Source of the DNA: an uncultured Clostridia bacterium
GTDB taxonomy: Bacteria > Bacillota > Clostridia > Oscillospirales > CAG-382
Assembly (NCBI GenBank): GCA_947630765.1
Contig: CANRIX010000020.1
Location: forward strand, 1-38,856
Length of the DNA: 38,856 nt
Direction: 5' to 3'
In this document: in pieces, positions 1-8,911 of the stretch
How the letters are laid out: every line of letters starts with the position of its first letter
How positions within the stretch are numbered: the stretch's first letter is position 1
Notes under the pieces: generated by a model
Told to the model about the DNA's origin: nothing
The model's input: only the letters and a program-made list of their open reading frames with translations
Database searches by the model: none
Program-made: the position numbers and the translations under genes

Positions 1-66
1 ACTTAACCTTACCACAGGTTTCTCCTATTCGCCAATCTTTTTTTTGCTTTTTGTCACACATCATTG
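1..66 (-). other. outward-facing leader, possible start of a 23S rRNA gene off the left edge
   Basis: Read on the minus strand, this stretch contains CAATGATGTGTGACAAA (66-50), TAGGAGAAACC (27-17) and ends in GGTTAAGT (8-1). The same blocks, slightly changed, occur at the right edge on the plus strand. GGTTAAG is how many Firmicute and E. coli 23S rRNA genes begin, so the edge may lie at a 23S start. That identification rests on eight bases and is tentative; a short leader of a protein gene is the alternative. Confidence 0.3.
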
Positions 67-107
67 TAACACAGACAACGGGACCCCGGAATTCCTTAAG
101 GAAAGGG

Positions 108-136
108 TTGACATTTCCAAAGGAACGTGATATACT
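108..136 (+). promoter_or_regulatory. sigma-70 promoter of the lipid kinase gene
   Basis: TTGACA (108-113), a 17-nt spacer and TATACT (131-136). A perfect 12-bp palindrome, TTCCTTAAGGAA (92-103), lies just upstream of the -35 box and could be an operator. Confidence 0.8.
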
Positions 137-188
137 TTCGTATATGCCGTTTGTCGATACCGTACGCAAGTGAAAAGGAGAAACGCCG

Positions 189-1094
189 ATGACGGGAAAA
201 CTGCTGCTGGTGGTCAATCCGCGTGCCGGGAAATCCGCCGCGAAGCGCCACCTGCTCGAACTGATCGAACTGCTGACCGACGGCGGATGCGAAGTGACCG
301 TGCTGCCGACCAAGCCGGGCGAAAAGACCCCGGAACAGATCTCTTCCCTGCTGCAGAGCGGACGGTTCGATTTTGCGGCGGCCTGCGGCGGGGACGGCAC
401 GCTGCACCTCGCGGTCGACGGCGTCCTGCGGTCCGGGACGAAGCTCCCGATCGGGTACCTCCCGTTCGGCAGCACCAATGATTTTGCCGCTTCGCTCGGC
501 ATCCCGACCGATTGGCGGGAAGCGGCGGAAGCGCTGCTGCAGGCGGAGCCGATCCCGCATGACGTCGGACTGTTCAACGGCAAGCCGTTCACCTATATCG
601 CCTGCTGCGGGGCGTTCGCCGAAACCTCGTTCCACACGAGCCAGTCGCTCAAGAACCTGCTCGGACACACCGCCTACCTGTTCAGCGCCCTGCCGGCCCT
701 CTCCGAGCTGCATCCGCTGCAGCTGGAGGTGCATTCCGACGACGGGGACTTCGCGGGGTCGTTCCTGTTCTGCGCGGTCGCGAATACGCGCAGCGTGGCG
801 GGCATGGTGAAGCTGGACGGGACGCAGGTGGATTTTCAGGACGGAAAATTCGAGCTGCTGCTGGTGCGGTACCCGGCGAACCTGAAGGACGCGGGGCGGC
901 TGACGGCCAAACTGCTCAACGGGGAGATCGACGACCCGCTGCTGCACCTGCGCCACGTCACCTCCTGCCAGGTCACCGCGACGGAGCCGTGCGCCTGGTC
1001 GCTGGACGGCGAAGACGGCGGAAAAGAGCCGCTGTGCGAGATTCGTGTAGAAAAATCTGCCGTTGCGGTCCTGAAAAACGAAAAAACCTCTTGA
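189..1094 (+). CDS. diacylglycerol/lipid kinase family protein (YegS/DgkB type)
   Basis: A 301-residue member of the DAGK catalytic-domain superfamily, which phosphorylates diacylglycerol or related lipids with ATP at the inner membrane face and feeds phosphatidic acid back to phospholipid synthesis. Visible signatures are NPRAGK (10-15), the nucleotide-binding GGDGTLH (67-73) and GSTNDFA (94-100), plus the late LDGE motif typical of the family near residue 272. Length is usual. The ATG follows an AAGGAG ribosome site at about 8 nt. It has its own promoter, and the next promoter (secD) overlaps its stop codon, so it is probably monocistronic. The exact lipid substrate (diacylglycerol, undecaprenol or another) cannot be told from sequence. 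Confidence 0.88.
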   Translation: MTGKLLLVVNPRAGKSAAKRHLLELIELLTDGGCEVTVLPTKPGEKTPEQISSLLQSGRFDFAAACGGDGTLHLAVDGVLRSGTKLPIGYLPFGSTNDFAASLGIPTDWREAAEALLQAEPIPHDVGLFNGKPFTYIACCGAFAETSFHTSQSLKNLLGHTAYLFSALPALSELHPLQLEVHSDDGDFAGSFLFCAVANTRSVAGMVKLDGTQVDFQDGKFELLLVRYPANLKDAGRLTAKLLNGEIDDPLLHLRHVTSCQVTATEPCAWSLDGEDGGKEPLCEIRVEKSAVAVLKNEKTS

Positions 1095-1119
1095 CGGATT
1101 CCCTTTTTCCGTGTATAAT
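1091..1119 (+). promoter_or_regulatory. sigma-70 promoter of secDF
   Basis: TTGACG (1091-1096), 17-nt spacer, TATAAT (1114-1119). The -35 box overlaps the TGA stop of the preceding lipid kinase gene. Confidence 0.8.
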
Positions 1120-1154
1120 TGACAGGTGAGAAAGAAAGGAAAGGATATACGCAA

Positions 1155-2471
1155 ATGAATCTGACAAAAGCGACAAGCGCTGCGCGCTTCGTCCTGCTGT
1201 TGCTGGTCATCGCGCTGCTGCTGGCATTTTCCATCTTCGGCGTGTATATCTCCGACGGCACGCAGCTCAAGGGCATCTTCGAGGAGGGTACGGTCCGCCT
1301 CGGCCTGGACCTCGCGGGCGGCACCTCCATCACCTACCGTGCGGAAAGCAAGGACGGCACCGACGTCAATTCCAGCGGCATGGACGGCATGCTGGAAGTC
1401 ATGCGCAACCGTCTCGACAACGCGGGCTACACCGAAGCGCTCGCCTACCTCTACGAGGACGATATGCTCGTCGTCGAGCTGCCGAGCGTCGAAGATCCGA
1501 CGGCGACGGCGGAAACGCTCGGGCAGACCGCCTACCTCGAATTCTGCATCAACGGACAGACCGAGCCGGAGCTGACCGGCGACGACGTCGAGCACGCCCA
1601 AGCCGGGTACCGGCAGGATGAGACCACCGGCGCCGTGCAGTACGTCGTCAACCTCGAATTCAACAGCGAAGGCGAAAAGAAATTCGCCGAGGCGACGAAG
1701 TACTGTGCGCAGAACAACACGACGCTCGACATCAAGGTCGACGGTGTGGTCATCTCCTCCCCGCAGGTCTCCTCCGAATATTCGTCGACCGGCATCACCG
1801 GCGGAAGCGCGGAGATCTCCGGCTCGTTCACGGCCGAAGAAGCCGAAGCCCTCGCCAACAACATCGACGCGGGCGCTCTGGACTACAACCTCTCGCTGGA
1901 GAACCAGACGACGGTCATGGCCTCCCTCGGCGGCGACGCGCTGCGCATCTCGCTGATCGCGGGCGCCATCGGGCTTGCGCTGGTCATGGTGTTCATGACC
2001 GTGTACTACCGCGTGCCGGGTCTGTGGGCGTCGGTCGCGCTGGTGTGCTACATGGCGATCTTCTTCCTGGTGCTCGCGATCGGGCAGTTCAACCTGACTC
2101 TGACCGGCATCGCCGGCATCGTGCTGTCCATCGGTATGGCCGTGGACGCGAATGTCGTCATTTTTGAGCGTATGAAGGAAGAGCTTGCCGTCGGCAAGAG
2201 CGTCAAGAGCGCCATCAAGAGCGGCTACAAGCGCGCCCTGTGGGCGATTCTCGACGCGAACATCACCACGCTTATTGCCTGCGTCGTGCTGTACTTCTTC
2301 GGCACCGGCACGATCCGCGGCTTTGCGACAACGCTTGCCATCGGCGTCGTCATCTCCCTGATCACCGCGCTGCTCGTGACCCGCGCACTGCTCAACCTCG
2401 GTGTCGGCATGGGCATCGGGAGCGTCAAGGCTTACAAGGCCGGATTCGGAGGAAAACGCGATGCTGCTTAA
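1155..2471 (+). CDS. secD: protein translocase subunit SecD
   Basis: SecD works with SecF and SecYEG to drive late steps of protein export using the proton-motive force. The 438-residue product has an N-terminal membrane helix (about 10-33), the family motif LGLDLAGG (49-56), a periplasmic-type P1 domain, and a C-terminal RND-type block of five membrane segments with the conserved GIVLSIGMAVDANVVIFER stretch. It is shorter than E. coli SecD (615), as usual in Firmicutes with separate secD and secF. An in-frame ATG at 1119 exists but lies inside the -10 region; the ATG at 1155 with AAAGGA upstream is the start. The stop overlaps secF by 11 nt, so the two are translationally coupled. Confidence 0.95.
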   Translation: MNLTKATSAARFVLLLLVIALLLAFSIFGVYISDGTQLKGIFEEGTVRLGLDLAGGTSITYRAESKDGTDVNSSGMDGMLEVMRNRLDNAGYTEALAYLYEDDMLVVELPSVEDPTATAETLGQTAYLEFCINGQTEPELTGDDVEHAQAGYRQDETTGAVQYVVNLEFNSEGEKKFAEATKYCAQNNTTLDIKVDGVVISSPQVSSEYSSTGITGGSAEISGSFTAEEAEALANNIDAGALDYNLSLENQTTVMASLGGDALRISLIAGAIGLALVMVFMTVYYRVPGLWASVALVCYMAIFFLVLAIGQFNLTLTGIAGIVLSIGMAVDANVVIFERMKEELAVGKSVKSAIKSGYKRALWAILDANITTLIACVVLYFFGTGTIRGFATTLAIGVVISLITALLVTRALLNLGVGMGIGSVKAYKAGFGGKRDAA

Positions 2472-3411
2472 AAATTTTCACTTCATTAAAAATAAGAAGA
2501 TCACGCTGATCATCGTCGCGGTCGTTCTGGTGGTGGGGGTCCTGTCCTTCGCCATCCGCGGGCTGAACCTCGACATCGACTTCACCGGCGGTTACGAACT
2601 GACCGTCGATCTCGGCGAGACCGTGACCAACGACATCGCCGAAAACGTCAAATCCATCATCCGCAACGACTCGGAACTCGGCGACGACTACGTTTCGTCC
2701 ACCTCCTACAACGGCACCTCCATCATGATCGAAAGCAAGGAAAGCATGGAGACGGAACAGCAGACGCATCTGCTCGACGTGCTGGCGGAGCAGTACCCGA
2801 ACCTCAGCCGCGACGTCAACCTGAGCGTCACGTCCGAGCGGTTCGGTGCGCACATGATGCGCAACGCATTCTTCGCGGTCATCATCGCCGTGGTGCTGAT
2901 GCTCGTCTACATCGCGTTCCGATTTGAGATCGCGTCCGGGCTCGCGTCCATCATCTGCCTGCTGCACGACCTGTTCGTGATGCTGACGGTCTATTCCCTG
3001 TTCCAGATCCCGATCTCCTCGTCGATCATCGCCGCGTTCCTGACCATCCTCGGCTATTCGATCAACGCGACCATCGTCGTGTTCGACCGCATCCGCGAAA
3101 ACCGCAAGCGCCAAGCGGAGCTGCCGTTCGAGGAGGTCGTCAACGAAAGCGTTCACGAGACCATGGGGCGTTCGTTCAACACGACGCTGACCACCCTGCT
3201 GACCATCGGCGCGATCTTCGTCGCCTGCGCCATCACGGTCGCGGTCTCGCCGACTTCCAACCTCGGCAACCTGCGTGACTTCTCCGGCACGCTGATCATC
3301 GGTATCGTCGCCGGTCTGTTCTCCTCGGTGTTCCTTTCCGGGATGCTGTGGAACGCGTTGTCTTTCATTCGTATCGGGAAAGGCAAAAAGAAGCGCAAGA
3401 GCAAAGGATAA
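2461..3411 (+). CDS. secF: protein translocase subunit SecF
   Basis: Partner of SecD in the accessory Sec complex; 316 residues, the normal size. It has one N-terminal membrane helix, the LDIDFTGGYEL motif shortly after it, and a C-terminal membrane block with the family signature GYSINATIVVFDRIREN. The start at 2461 is preceded by GGAGGAAAACGCG (ribosome site inside the secD end) and overlaps secD by 11 nt. The C-terminus is rich in Lys/Arg, consistent with a cytoplasmic tail. Nothing is missing compared with the family. Confidence 0.95.
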   Translation: MLLKNFHFIKNKKITLIIVAVVLVVGVLSFAIRGLNLDIDFTGGYELTVDLGETVTNDIAENVKSIIRNDSELGDDYVSSTSYNGTSIMIESKESMETEQQTHLLDVLAEQYPNLSRDVNLSVTSERFGAHMMRNAFFAVIIAVVLMLVYIAFRFEIASGLASIICLLHDLFVMLTVYSLFQIPISSSIIAAFLTILGYSINATIVVFDRIRENRKRQAELPFEEVVNESVHETMGRSFNTTLTTLLTIGAIFVACAITVAVSPTSNLGNLRDFSGTLIIGIVAGLFSSVFLSGMLWNALSFIRIGKGKKKRKSKG

Positions 3412-3427
3412 GTTCCAATAGACGACA

Positions 3428-3460
3428 GGGCGGGTCCGTTTGCGATCCGCCCGCCTTGTT
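3428..3460 (+). terminator. probable terminator or attenuator after secF
   Basis: GGGCGGGTC (3428-3436) pairs with GATCCGCCC (3444-3452) over a 7-nt loop, a 9-bp GC-rich stem with one G-T pair. The following tract (GCCTTGTT) is only weakly T-rich, so termination may be partial and lepA could still be reached by read-through. Confidence 0.5.
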
Positions 3461-3502
3461 ATCCGGGAAAGCGTTCCCGCAACCCGCCGGAAGGAAAAGG
3501 AC

Positions 3503-5314
3503 ATGTACGACATCAAAAAAATCCGCAATTTCTCCATCATCGCCCACATCGACCACGGCAAGAGCACGCTCGCGGACCGTCTGCTGGAGTACACCGGCGC
3601 GGTGGAAAAGCGGCAGGTCGAGGAGCAGCTGCTCGACAATATGGAGCTCGAACGGGAGCGGGGCATCACGATCAAGGCCCGTGCCGTCCGATTCCCCTAC
3701 ACGGCCGACGACGGGGAGACCTACGAGCTCAACTTGATCGACACCCCGGGGCACGTGGACTTCGGGTACGAGGTTTCCCGCTCACTGACCGCCTGCGAGG
3801 GCGCGGTGCTGATCGTGGACGCGACGCAGGGCGTGCAGGCGCAGACGCTCGCGAACGCCTACCTCGCCGTGGACAACGATCTGGAGATCCTGCCGGTCAT
3901 CAATAAGATCGACCTGCCGAGCGCAGACGCGGAGACCGCCAAGCGGGAAATCGAGGACATCATCGGCATTCCCGCGTCTGACGCCCCCTGCATTTCAGCG
4001 AAGATGGGGATCAACATCCGCGAGGTGCTCGAACGGATCGTCCGGGACATCCCCTGCCCGAAAGGGTCGCCGGAAAAGCCCCTGCGGGCGCTGATCTTCG
4101 ACAGCTACTACGACGCGTACAAGGGCGTCGTGGTGTACCTGCGCGTCATGGACGGGTGCTTAAAGGTGGGCGACCGGGTGAAAATGATGCACACGGGCGC
4201 CGCATTCGACGTGGTCGAGGTCGGGACGCTTTCCGCGTTCTCGCTGGATAAGCGGGACTGCCTGTACGCCGGGGAGGTCGGCTATTTCACGGCCGCCATC
4301 AAAAACATCGGCGACACGAAGGTCGGCGACACGGTCACCCTGCGGGAGGAGCCGGCGGACGAGCCGCTTCCGGGGTTCAAGAGGGTGCAGCCGATGGTGT
4401 TTTCGGGGGTCTACCCCGCCGACGGCGCCCGCTACGGCGACTTGAAGGAAGCGTTGGAGAAGCTGCAGCTGAACGACGCGTCGCTGGTGTTCGAGCCGGA
4501 GACGTCCGCCGCGCTCGGGTTCGGGTTCCGGTGCGGATTCCTCGGGCTTCTGCACATGGAGATCATCGACGAGCGGCTGGAGCGCGAATTCAACCTCGAC
4601 CTGATCACGACCGCGCCGAGCGTGGTGTACGAGATCGTTCTGACCGACGGGACGACGGTGCGGGTGGACAATCCGGCGGACTACCCGGACCCTGCGAAGA
4701 TCTCCGAAGCGCGGGAGCCGATCGTCAAGGCGTCGGTCATCACGCCGACGGAGTTCGTCGGGCCGGTCATGCAGTTCTGTCTCGACCGCCGGGGGATCTA
4801 CCTCGATATGAAATACCTCGACCCGACGCGTGCGGAACTGCTGTACGAGCTGCCGCTCAACGAGATCGTCTACGACTTTTTCGACACGCTCAAGTCCAAG
4901 ACGCGGGGCTACGCCTCGCTGGACTACGAACCGATCGGCTACCGCAAGTCGAATCTGGTCAAGCTGGATATCCTGCTCAACGGGGAGCTGATCGACGCGC
5001 TCTCGTTCATCGTCCACGCCGACCACGCCTATGCGCGGGCACGCAAGCTGGTCGAAAAGCTGCGCGACAATATCCCGCGTCAGCTGTTCGAGCTGCCGGT
5101 GCAGGCGGCGATCGGCGGGAAGGTCATCGCCCGGGAAACCGTCCGCGCCATGCGCAAGGACGTGCTGGCGAAGTGCTACGGCGGCGACATCACGCGCAAG
5201 AAGAAGCTGCTGGAGAAGCAGAAGGAAGGCAAGAAGCGTATGCGGACATTCGGTTCGGTGCAGATCCCGTCGGAGGCGTTCATGGCGGTGCTCAAGCCGG
5301 ACGACGACGATTAG
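3503..5314 (+). CDS. lepA: elongation factor 4 (LepA) GTPase
   Basis: LepA is a ribosome-bound translational GTPase thought to remodel stalled or misassembled ribosomes. The 603-residue product has the G1 loop AHIDHGKST (14-22), the G3 motif [18 protein letters not shown] (G4), then EF-G-like domains and the LepA-specific C-terminal domain with SIVHAD-like and [19 protein letters not shown] sequence. Length matches the family. The ATG at 3503 follows AAGGAAAAGGAC; an upstream in-frame GTG/ATG at 3440 would lie in the terminator-like hairpin and adds a non-family extension. lepA followed by hemW is a conserved pair in Firmicutes. Confidence 0.96.
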   Translation: MYDIKKIRNFSIIAHIDHGKSTLADRLLEYTGAVEKRQVEEQLLDNMELERERGITIKARAVRFPYTADDGETYELNLIDTPGHVDFGYEVSRSLTACEGAVLIVDATQGVQAQTLANAYLAVDNDLEILPVINKIDLPSADAETAKREIEDIIGIPASDAPCISAKMGINIREVLERIVRDIPCPKGSPEKPLRALIFDSYYDAYKGVVVYLRVMDGCLKVGDRVKMMHTGAAFDVVEVGTLSAFSLDKRDCLYAGEVGYFTAAIKNIGDTKVGDTVTLREEPADEPLPGFKRVQPMVFSGVYPADGARYGDLKEALEKLQLNDASLVFEPETSAALGFGFRCGFLGLLHMEIIDERLEREFNLDLITTAPSVVYEIVLTDGTTVRVDNPADYPDPAKISEAREPIVKASVITPTEFVGPVMQFCLDRRGIYLDMKYLDPTRAELLYELPLNEIVYDFFDTLKSKTRGYASLDYEPIGYRKSNLVKLDILLNGELIDALSFIVHADHAYARARKLVEKLRDNIPRQLFELPVQAAIGGKVIARETVRAMRKDVLAKCYGGDITRKKKLLEKQKEGKKRMRTFGSVQIPSEAFMAVLKPDDDD

Positions 5315-5326
5315 GCAGGTGCCGCC

Positions 5327-6421
5327 ATGCTGCCGCAGGCGATCTCGCTTTACTACCATATCCCGTTCTGTGCGCGGAAATGCCGCTACTGTGCGTTCTA
5401 TTCGCTCGCGCGGACGGACGAAAACACGTTCGACGCGTACCGCGACGCGCTCTGTGCGCACACCCGTGCGGAGGCGGACGGTCGGGCCGTCGAATCGGTC
5501 TACTTCGGCGGCGGAACGCCGTCCCTGTTCGGCGCATCCCGCATCCGCGACGTGCTGGACGACGTGCGGAACGGTTTTTCCCTGCTCCCGGACGCGGAGA
5601 TCACCGTCGAGGTCAATCCCGCGACGGCGGACGGGGACTTCTTCCGCGCGCTCGCGGACGCGGGGGTCAACCGCGTGTCCGTCGGGATGCAGTCGTCGGA
5701 CGACGGGGAGCTCGCGTTCCTCGGCAGGACGCACACGTTCGCGGATACCGTGCGGTGCGTTTCCGACGCGCACGACGCGGGCATCGACGACGTGAGCCTT
5801 GACCTGCTGTTCGCCCTGCCAGGGCAGGACGTCGGGCGGTTCCGCAGGTCGCTCGCGGACGCGTTCTCGCTCTCGCCGACCCATCTTTCGGTCTATTCCC
5901 TGCAGCTGGAGGAGGGCACCGTCTTTTATAAGCAGCGGCAGACGCTTTCCTTCCCCTCGGAGGACGAGGAGGAAGCGCAGTACGACCTGCTGTGCGCCAT
6001 GACCGCCGAACGGGGATACGAGCATTACGAGATCTCCTCGTTCGCCAAAGACCAACATTTTTCCCGCCACAACCTGCGCTACTGGCTGCGGGGGGAGTAC
6101 CTCGGATTCGGACCTGCCGCCCATTCCTTCCGCGACCGGCGGCGGTTCTCGAACACGCCGGACCTCGGCGCCTACCTCGCCGACCCGACCGGCGCGAACG
6201 ACTACGCAGAAGCGGAGCGCATCTCCGAAGCGGAGGAGCTCGAGGAAACCGTCCTGCTCGGGCTGCGTACGGCGCAGGGGATCCCTGCGCGGATCGTCCC
6301 GGCGGACCGCGTGGACCGGCTGGAAGCCTTCGGACTGCTCCGGCGGCAGGGCGACCGCGTCGCGCTGACCGAACGCGGCTGGCGGGTCTCCAACGCCGTC
6401 ATCGGGCAGCTTTTGCCGTGA
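5327..6421 (+). CDS. hemW: radical SAM heme chaperone HemW (HemN-like)
   Basis: HemW binds heme and a 4Fe-4S cluster and helps deliver heme; it is related to, but distinct from, oxygen-independent coproporphyrinogen oxidase HemN. The 364-residue product opens with the radical-SAM cluster motif CARKCRYC (C15, C19, C22), followed by YFGGGTPS, EVNP, and GVNRVSVGMQS motifs of the family, and a C-terminal HemN-type domain (HNLRYW, LGFGPAAHSF). The true HemN N-terminal extension and fourth cysteine are absent, which favours HemW. It lies 12 nt after lepA, the usual Firmicute order, and is probably cotranscribed with it. Confidence 0.9.
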   Translation: MLPQAISLYYHIPFCARKCRYCAFYSLARTDENTFDAYRDALCAHTRAEADGRAVESVYFGGGTPSLFGASRIRDVLDDVRNGFSLLPDAEITVEVNPATADGDFFRALADAGVNRVSVGMQSSDDGELAFLGRTHTFADTVRCVSDAHDAGIDDVSLDLLFALPGQDVGRFRRSLADAFSLSPTHLSVYSLQLEEGTVFYKQRQTLSFPSEDEEEAQYDLLCAMTAERGYEHYEISSFAKDQHFSRHNLRYWLRGEYLGFGPAAHSFRDRRRFSNTPDLGAYLADPTGANDYAEAERISEAEELEETVLLGLRTAQGIPARIVPADRVDRLEAFGLLRRQGDRVALTERGWRVSNAVIGQLLP

Positions 6422-6457
6422 TCCTTTCAAAAAATCCATAGAAAAGGAGTTTTTTCC

Positions 6458-6883
6458 ATGAAAAAGATCGTCGCCGTCTGCCTGCTCCTCGCGTTCTGCC
6501 TTGCGGCGTTCGCCGGGTGCGCATCCTACCCGTCGAAGGACGCCGTCGAAACCTACGCGAAGGACGTCCTCGAAGCCGTCGTCGCCAAAGACACTTCCAA
6601 ACTGCAGTCCCTCGCCCACCCGGATTACAGCGGATACTTCTCGGAGACCGAGATGGAGCGGCACTACGCCCGCTACGAGCAATGGGGCGTCTGCGACCCC
6701 GCCAACACGGTCGGTGCGCTGACCCGGCTTGACTGGGACAAGGACGACTATTACGGCAGCCCGGCGAGCGAAGCGGACTACAAGGTGAGCATCGGAGGCA
6801 TCCTGTACGAGTTCGAGATCGTCGTCGTCAGCGACGAAAACGGCGAAGGGGTCGCGGACTTTGAACTGGAGCGGATCGACTGA
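6458..6883 (+). CDS. small predicted lipoprotein, DUF-like, unknown function
   Basis: A 141-residue protein with a classical lipoprotein signal: KK at the N-terminus, a hydrophobic core and the lipobox AFAGC with the acceptor Cys at 21. The mature part is acidic, begins with helix-forming sequence, and has a compact beta-rich second half; it looks like a small extracytoplasmic fold of the NTF2-like or DUF3887/DUF4878 kind, but that is only an impression. The ATG follows AAAAGGAG. One base separates its stop from the ATG of the next gene, so the two are coupled. I do not recognise a specific function. Confidence 0.8.
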   Translation: MKKIVAVCLLLAFCLAAFAGCASYPSKDAVETYAKDVLEAVVAKDTSKLQSLAHPDYSGYFSETEMERHYARYEQWGVCDPANTVGALTRLDWDKDDYYGSPASEADYKVSIGGILYEFEIVVVSDENGEGVADFELERID

Positions 6884-6884
6884 C

Positions 6885-7370
6885 ATGGCAAAGACGCACG
6901 AAGAAACCACGAACGCGATGCGTATGCTGCGGACGGCGGGCGTGCCGTTTTCCACCCGCTCCTACGAGGTGGACGAGAGCGACCTTTCCGGCGTCCACGC
7001 GGCAAAAGTCCTCGGGCTCGACCCGGCGCAGATGTTCAAAACGCTGGTCGCGCACGGGGAAAAACGGGGCTTTCTGGTGTTCGTCATCCCGGTCGCCGAG
7101 GAGCTGGATCTGAAGAAGTGCGCCGTCGCCGCCGGGGACAAGCGGGTGGAGCTGATCCCGATGCGTGACCTTTTGCCACTGACCGGATACCTGCGGGGCG
7201 GGTGCTCGCCGGTCGGCATGAAGAAGCAGTTCCCCACCTTCTTCGACGAGACCGCTTCCCTGTTTGAAACCGTTTTCGTCAGCGCCGGGAAGCGCGGTCT
7301 GCAGCTGGAGGTCGATCCGCAACAGCTTTGCGATTTTTTGGGGAGCGGGTTTTACGACCTGACGGTGTGA
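6885..7370 (+). CDS. ybaK: Cys-tRNA(Pro)/Cys-tRNA(Cys) deacylase, YbaK family
   Basis: YbaK-type proteins hydrolyse mischarged Cys-tRNA(Pro) in trans after ProRS error. The 161-residue product has the family layout: VPFSTRSYEVDE near the N-terminus, GLDPAQMFKTLV with the conserved lysine, a KKCAVAAGDKRVELIP block and LTGYLRGGCSPVGMKK, the GGCSPxG loop of the active site. Length is typical. The chosen ATG (6885) is one base after the upstream stop; an in-frame ATG at 6861 would overlap the lipoprotein and add nonfamily sequence. The tRNA cluster that follows, including tRNA-Cys, has its own promoter. Confidence 0.88.
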   Translation: MAKTHEETTNAMRMLRTAGVPFSTRSYEVDESDLSGVHAAKVLGLDPAQMFKTLVAHGEKRGFLVFVIPVAEELDLKKCAVAAGDKRVELIPMRDLLPLTGYLRGGCSPVGMKKQFPTFFDETASLFETVFVSAGKRGLQLEVDPQQLCDFLGSGFYDLTV

Positions 7371-7427
7371 CGGCAAAAAGCACAAAAAATCCACCGAAAT
7401 TTGGAGACATTTTTTGCAAAAAAGGGC

Positions 7428-7456
7428 TTGCAAAATCCGTCAGGATATGATATGAT
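7428..7456 (+). promoter_or_regulatory. promoter of the tRNA cluster
   Basis: TTGCAA (7428-7433), 17-nt spacer, TATGAT (7451-7456), placed 38 nt before the first tRNA. Confidence 0.7.
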
Positions 7457-7493
7457 AAACAAGTGCCGTGAGGAATACCTTGCGGTGTCAAAC

Positions 7494-7570
7494 GGCTCGG
7501 TAGTTCAGTTGGTTAGAACGCCGCCCTGTCACGGCGGAGGTCAGGGGTTCGAGTCCCCTTCGAGTCGCCA
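7494..7570 (+). tRNA. tRNA-Asp (GTC)
   Basis: A complete 77-nt cloverleaf. The acceptor stem GGCTCGG pairs with TCGAGTC (two G-T pairs), the anticodon stem is CCGCC/GGCGG with GTC at 7528-7530, and the T arm carries GGTTCGAGTCC. Discriminator G and CCA are encoded. Confidence 0.97.
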
Positions 7571-7573
7571 CTC

Positions 7574-7649
<76 letters not shown>

Positions 7650-7721
7650 AAAGCGCAGTGCGGCAGGATCGGATGCGGGTTTCCCCGCGTCCGTCCCCGC
7701 GGTGCGGCTTTTCAATCAGAT

Positions 7722-7797
7722 GCGGATTTAGCTCATTTGGTAGAGCGCAACCTTGCCAAGGTTGAGGTAGCGGGTTCGACCCCCGTAATCCGCTCCA
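7722..7797 (+). tRNA. tRNA-Gly (GCC)
   Basis: A 76-nt cloverleaf with acceptor GCGGATT/AATCCGC, anticodon stem CAACC/GGTTG and loop TTGCCAA (anticodon GCC). CCA is encoded. The 72-nt spacer before it is GC-rich and holds no recognisable gene. Confidence 0.97.
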
Positions 7798-7816
7798 AAC
7801 GCCGCCTGTGGTGAAC

Positions 7817-7891
<75 letters not shown>

Positions 7892-7906
7892 TATTTCCCT
7901 TGCGAT

Positions 7907-7982
7907 GCTGATGTGGCACAGGTGGTAGCGCACATCCTTGGTAAGGATGAGGTCGCGGGTCCGAATCCCGCCATCAGCTCCA
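7907..7982 (+). tRNA. tRNA-Thr (GGT)
   Basis: A 76-nt cloverleaf with acceptor GCTGATG/CATCAGC, anticodon stem CATCC/GGATG and loop TTGGTAA (anticodon GGT). CCA is encoded and runs straight into the terminator hairpin. Confidence 0.97.
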
Positions 7983-8013
7983 AAAATCGGCAAACGGAGT
8001 TTGCCGATTTTTC
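7982..8013 (+). terminator. rho-independent terminator of the tRNA cluster
   Basis: AAAAATCGGCAAAC and GTTTGCCGATTTTT form a long perfect stem with a 3-nt loop and a T tail, immediately after tRNA-Thr. Confidence 0.88.
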
Positions 8014-8071
8014 CTTCTTCACGTCTCACTTTTGCCCTATTGATGCCGATTTTTGATAGTTTCCGAACATG

Positions 8072-8106
8072 AAAAGCCCTTGTTACACAAGGGCTTTTAT
8101 TTTTTC
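8072..8106. terminator. bidirectional terminator between tRNAs and trmO
   Basis: AAAAGCCCTTG (8072-8082) pairs with CAAGGGCTTTT (8088-8098) across a 5-nt loop, followed by ATTTTTT on the plus strand and preceded by an A run that serves the minus strand. It probably ends mscS-trmO transcription from the other side. Confidence 0.8.
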
Positions 8107-8223
8107 TGTGATTTTGCAAAACGAAGCCGTCTCCGAAAAACCGTCGTAAAAACCGTCGTCAGGCAAAAAACCGATGGGAGCAGTGCGAAAGCATTCCGCA
8201 GGGGGGGAGCGACATCCCTCTCC

Positions 8224-8907
8224 CTACGGGTCGATTTTCTCCAGCGAAACCACCGTAAGCGCACCGCCGTCCACCCGGAACCGCACCTCGTACCCGGCGA
8301 ACGGGAACCCGTACACGCGGGACGGGTCGGACTGATAGGACGGACGCGGGTCCTCCGCGAGGACGGCGAGGAGCGGCTCGAGCAGGTCGGGCGGCAATAC
8401 GGACGCGAGTTCGGGCGGGACGCCGACGGACAAGCGGTAATCCGACCGATTGACATCGTCGGCGAACCCCGCGACCGCATCCGGGCGCGAATCGGTATAG
8501 GGCAAATAGGGCTTGACGTCGAGAATCGGCGTACCGTCGACGAGGTCCGCGCCGGAAACGATCAGGTCGCAGCCCTCGACGCGGATCAGGCGCACGCAGG
8601 ACAGCCCGATCGGGTTGGGGCGGAACGGCGAACGGGTCGCAAAGACCCCCATGCGGACATTTCCGCCGAGCCGGGGCGGACGGACCGTCGCCGAACCGCC
8701 GGAACGGGGGTTTTCGGAGAACAGCCAGAGCAGCCAGAGGTGGGAAAAACCATCGATGCCCCGCAGGGCGTCCGGGTTCCGGTAGGGCGGCTCGAACACC
8801 ACGCGTGCATACGGCTTTTCGACCAACCCGCTCTGGCGCGGGACGCCGAACTTGGTCGGGAACGCGGTGCGGATGACCGCGACCGGGGTGAAAACGGATC
8901 CGTCCAC
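8224..8907 (-). CDS. trmO: tRNA (N6-threonylcarbamoyladenosine-37) methyltransferase, TrmO/TsaA family
   Basis: TrmO transfers a methyl group from S-adenosylmethionine to t6A37 of ACY-reading threonine tRNAs. The 227-residue product shows the family's three blocks: FPTKFGVPRQSG near the N-terminus, GIDGFSHLWLLWLF, and RMGVFATRSPFRPNPIGLS, which carry the residues of the all-beta SAM fold. The C-terminal part (about 150-227) is the less conserved extension seen in long TrmO proteins. The start is a GTG 4 nt after the mscS stop, so translation is likely coupled to mscS. A tRNA-Thr gene lies nearby, which may be chance. Family-level call is firm; substrate is by analogy. Confidence 0.85.
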   Translation of the reverse strand: MDGSVFTPVAVIRTAFPTKFGVPRQSGLVEKPYARVVFEPPYRNPDALRGIDGFSHLWLLWLFSENPRSGGSATVRPPRLGGNVRMGVFATRSPFRPNPIGLSCVRLIRVEGCDLIVSGADLVDGTPILDVKPYLPYTDSRPDAVAGFADDVNRSDYRLSVGVPPELASVLPPDLLEPLLAVLAEDPRPSYQSDPSRVYGFPFAGYEVRFRVDGGALTVVSLEKIDP

Positions 8908-8911
8908 CGCG

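Noticed and set aside
4160..6955. A 931-codon minus-strand open frame across lepA and hemW
   Set aside because: It covers two certain genes on the other strand and shows the same antisense composition.
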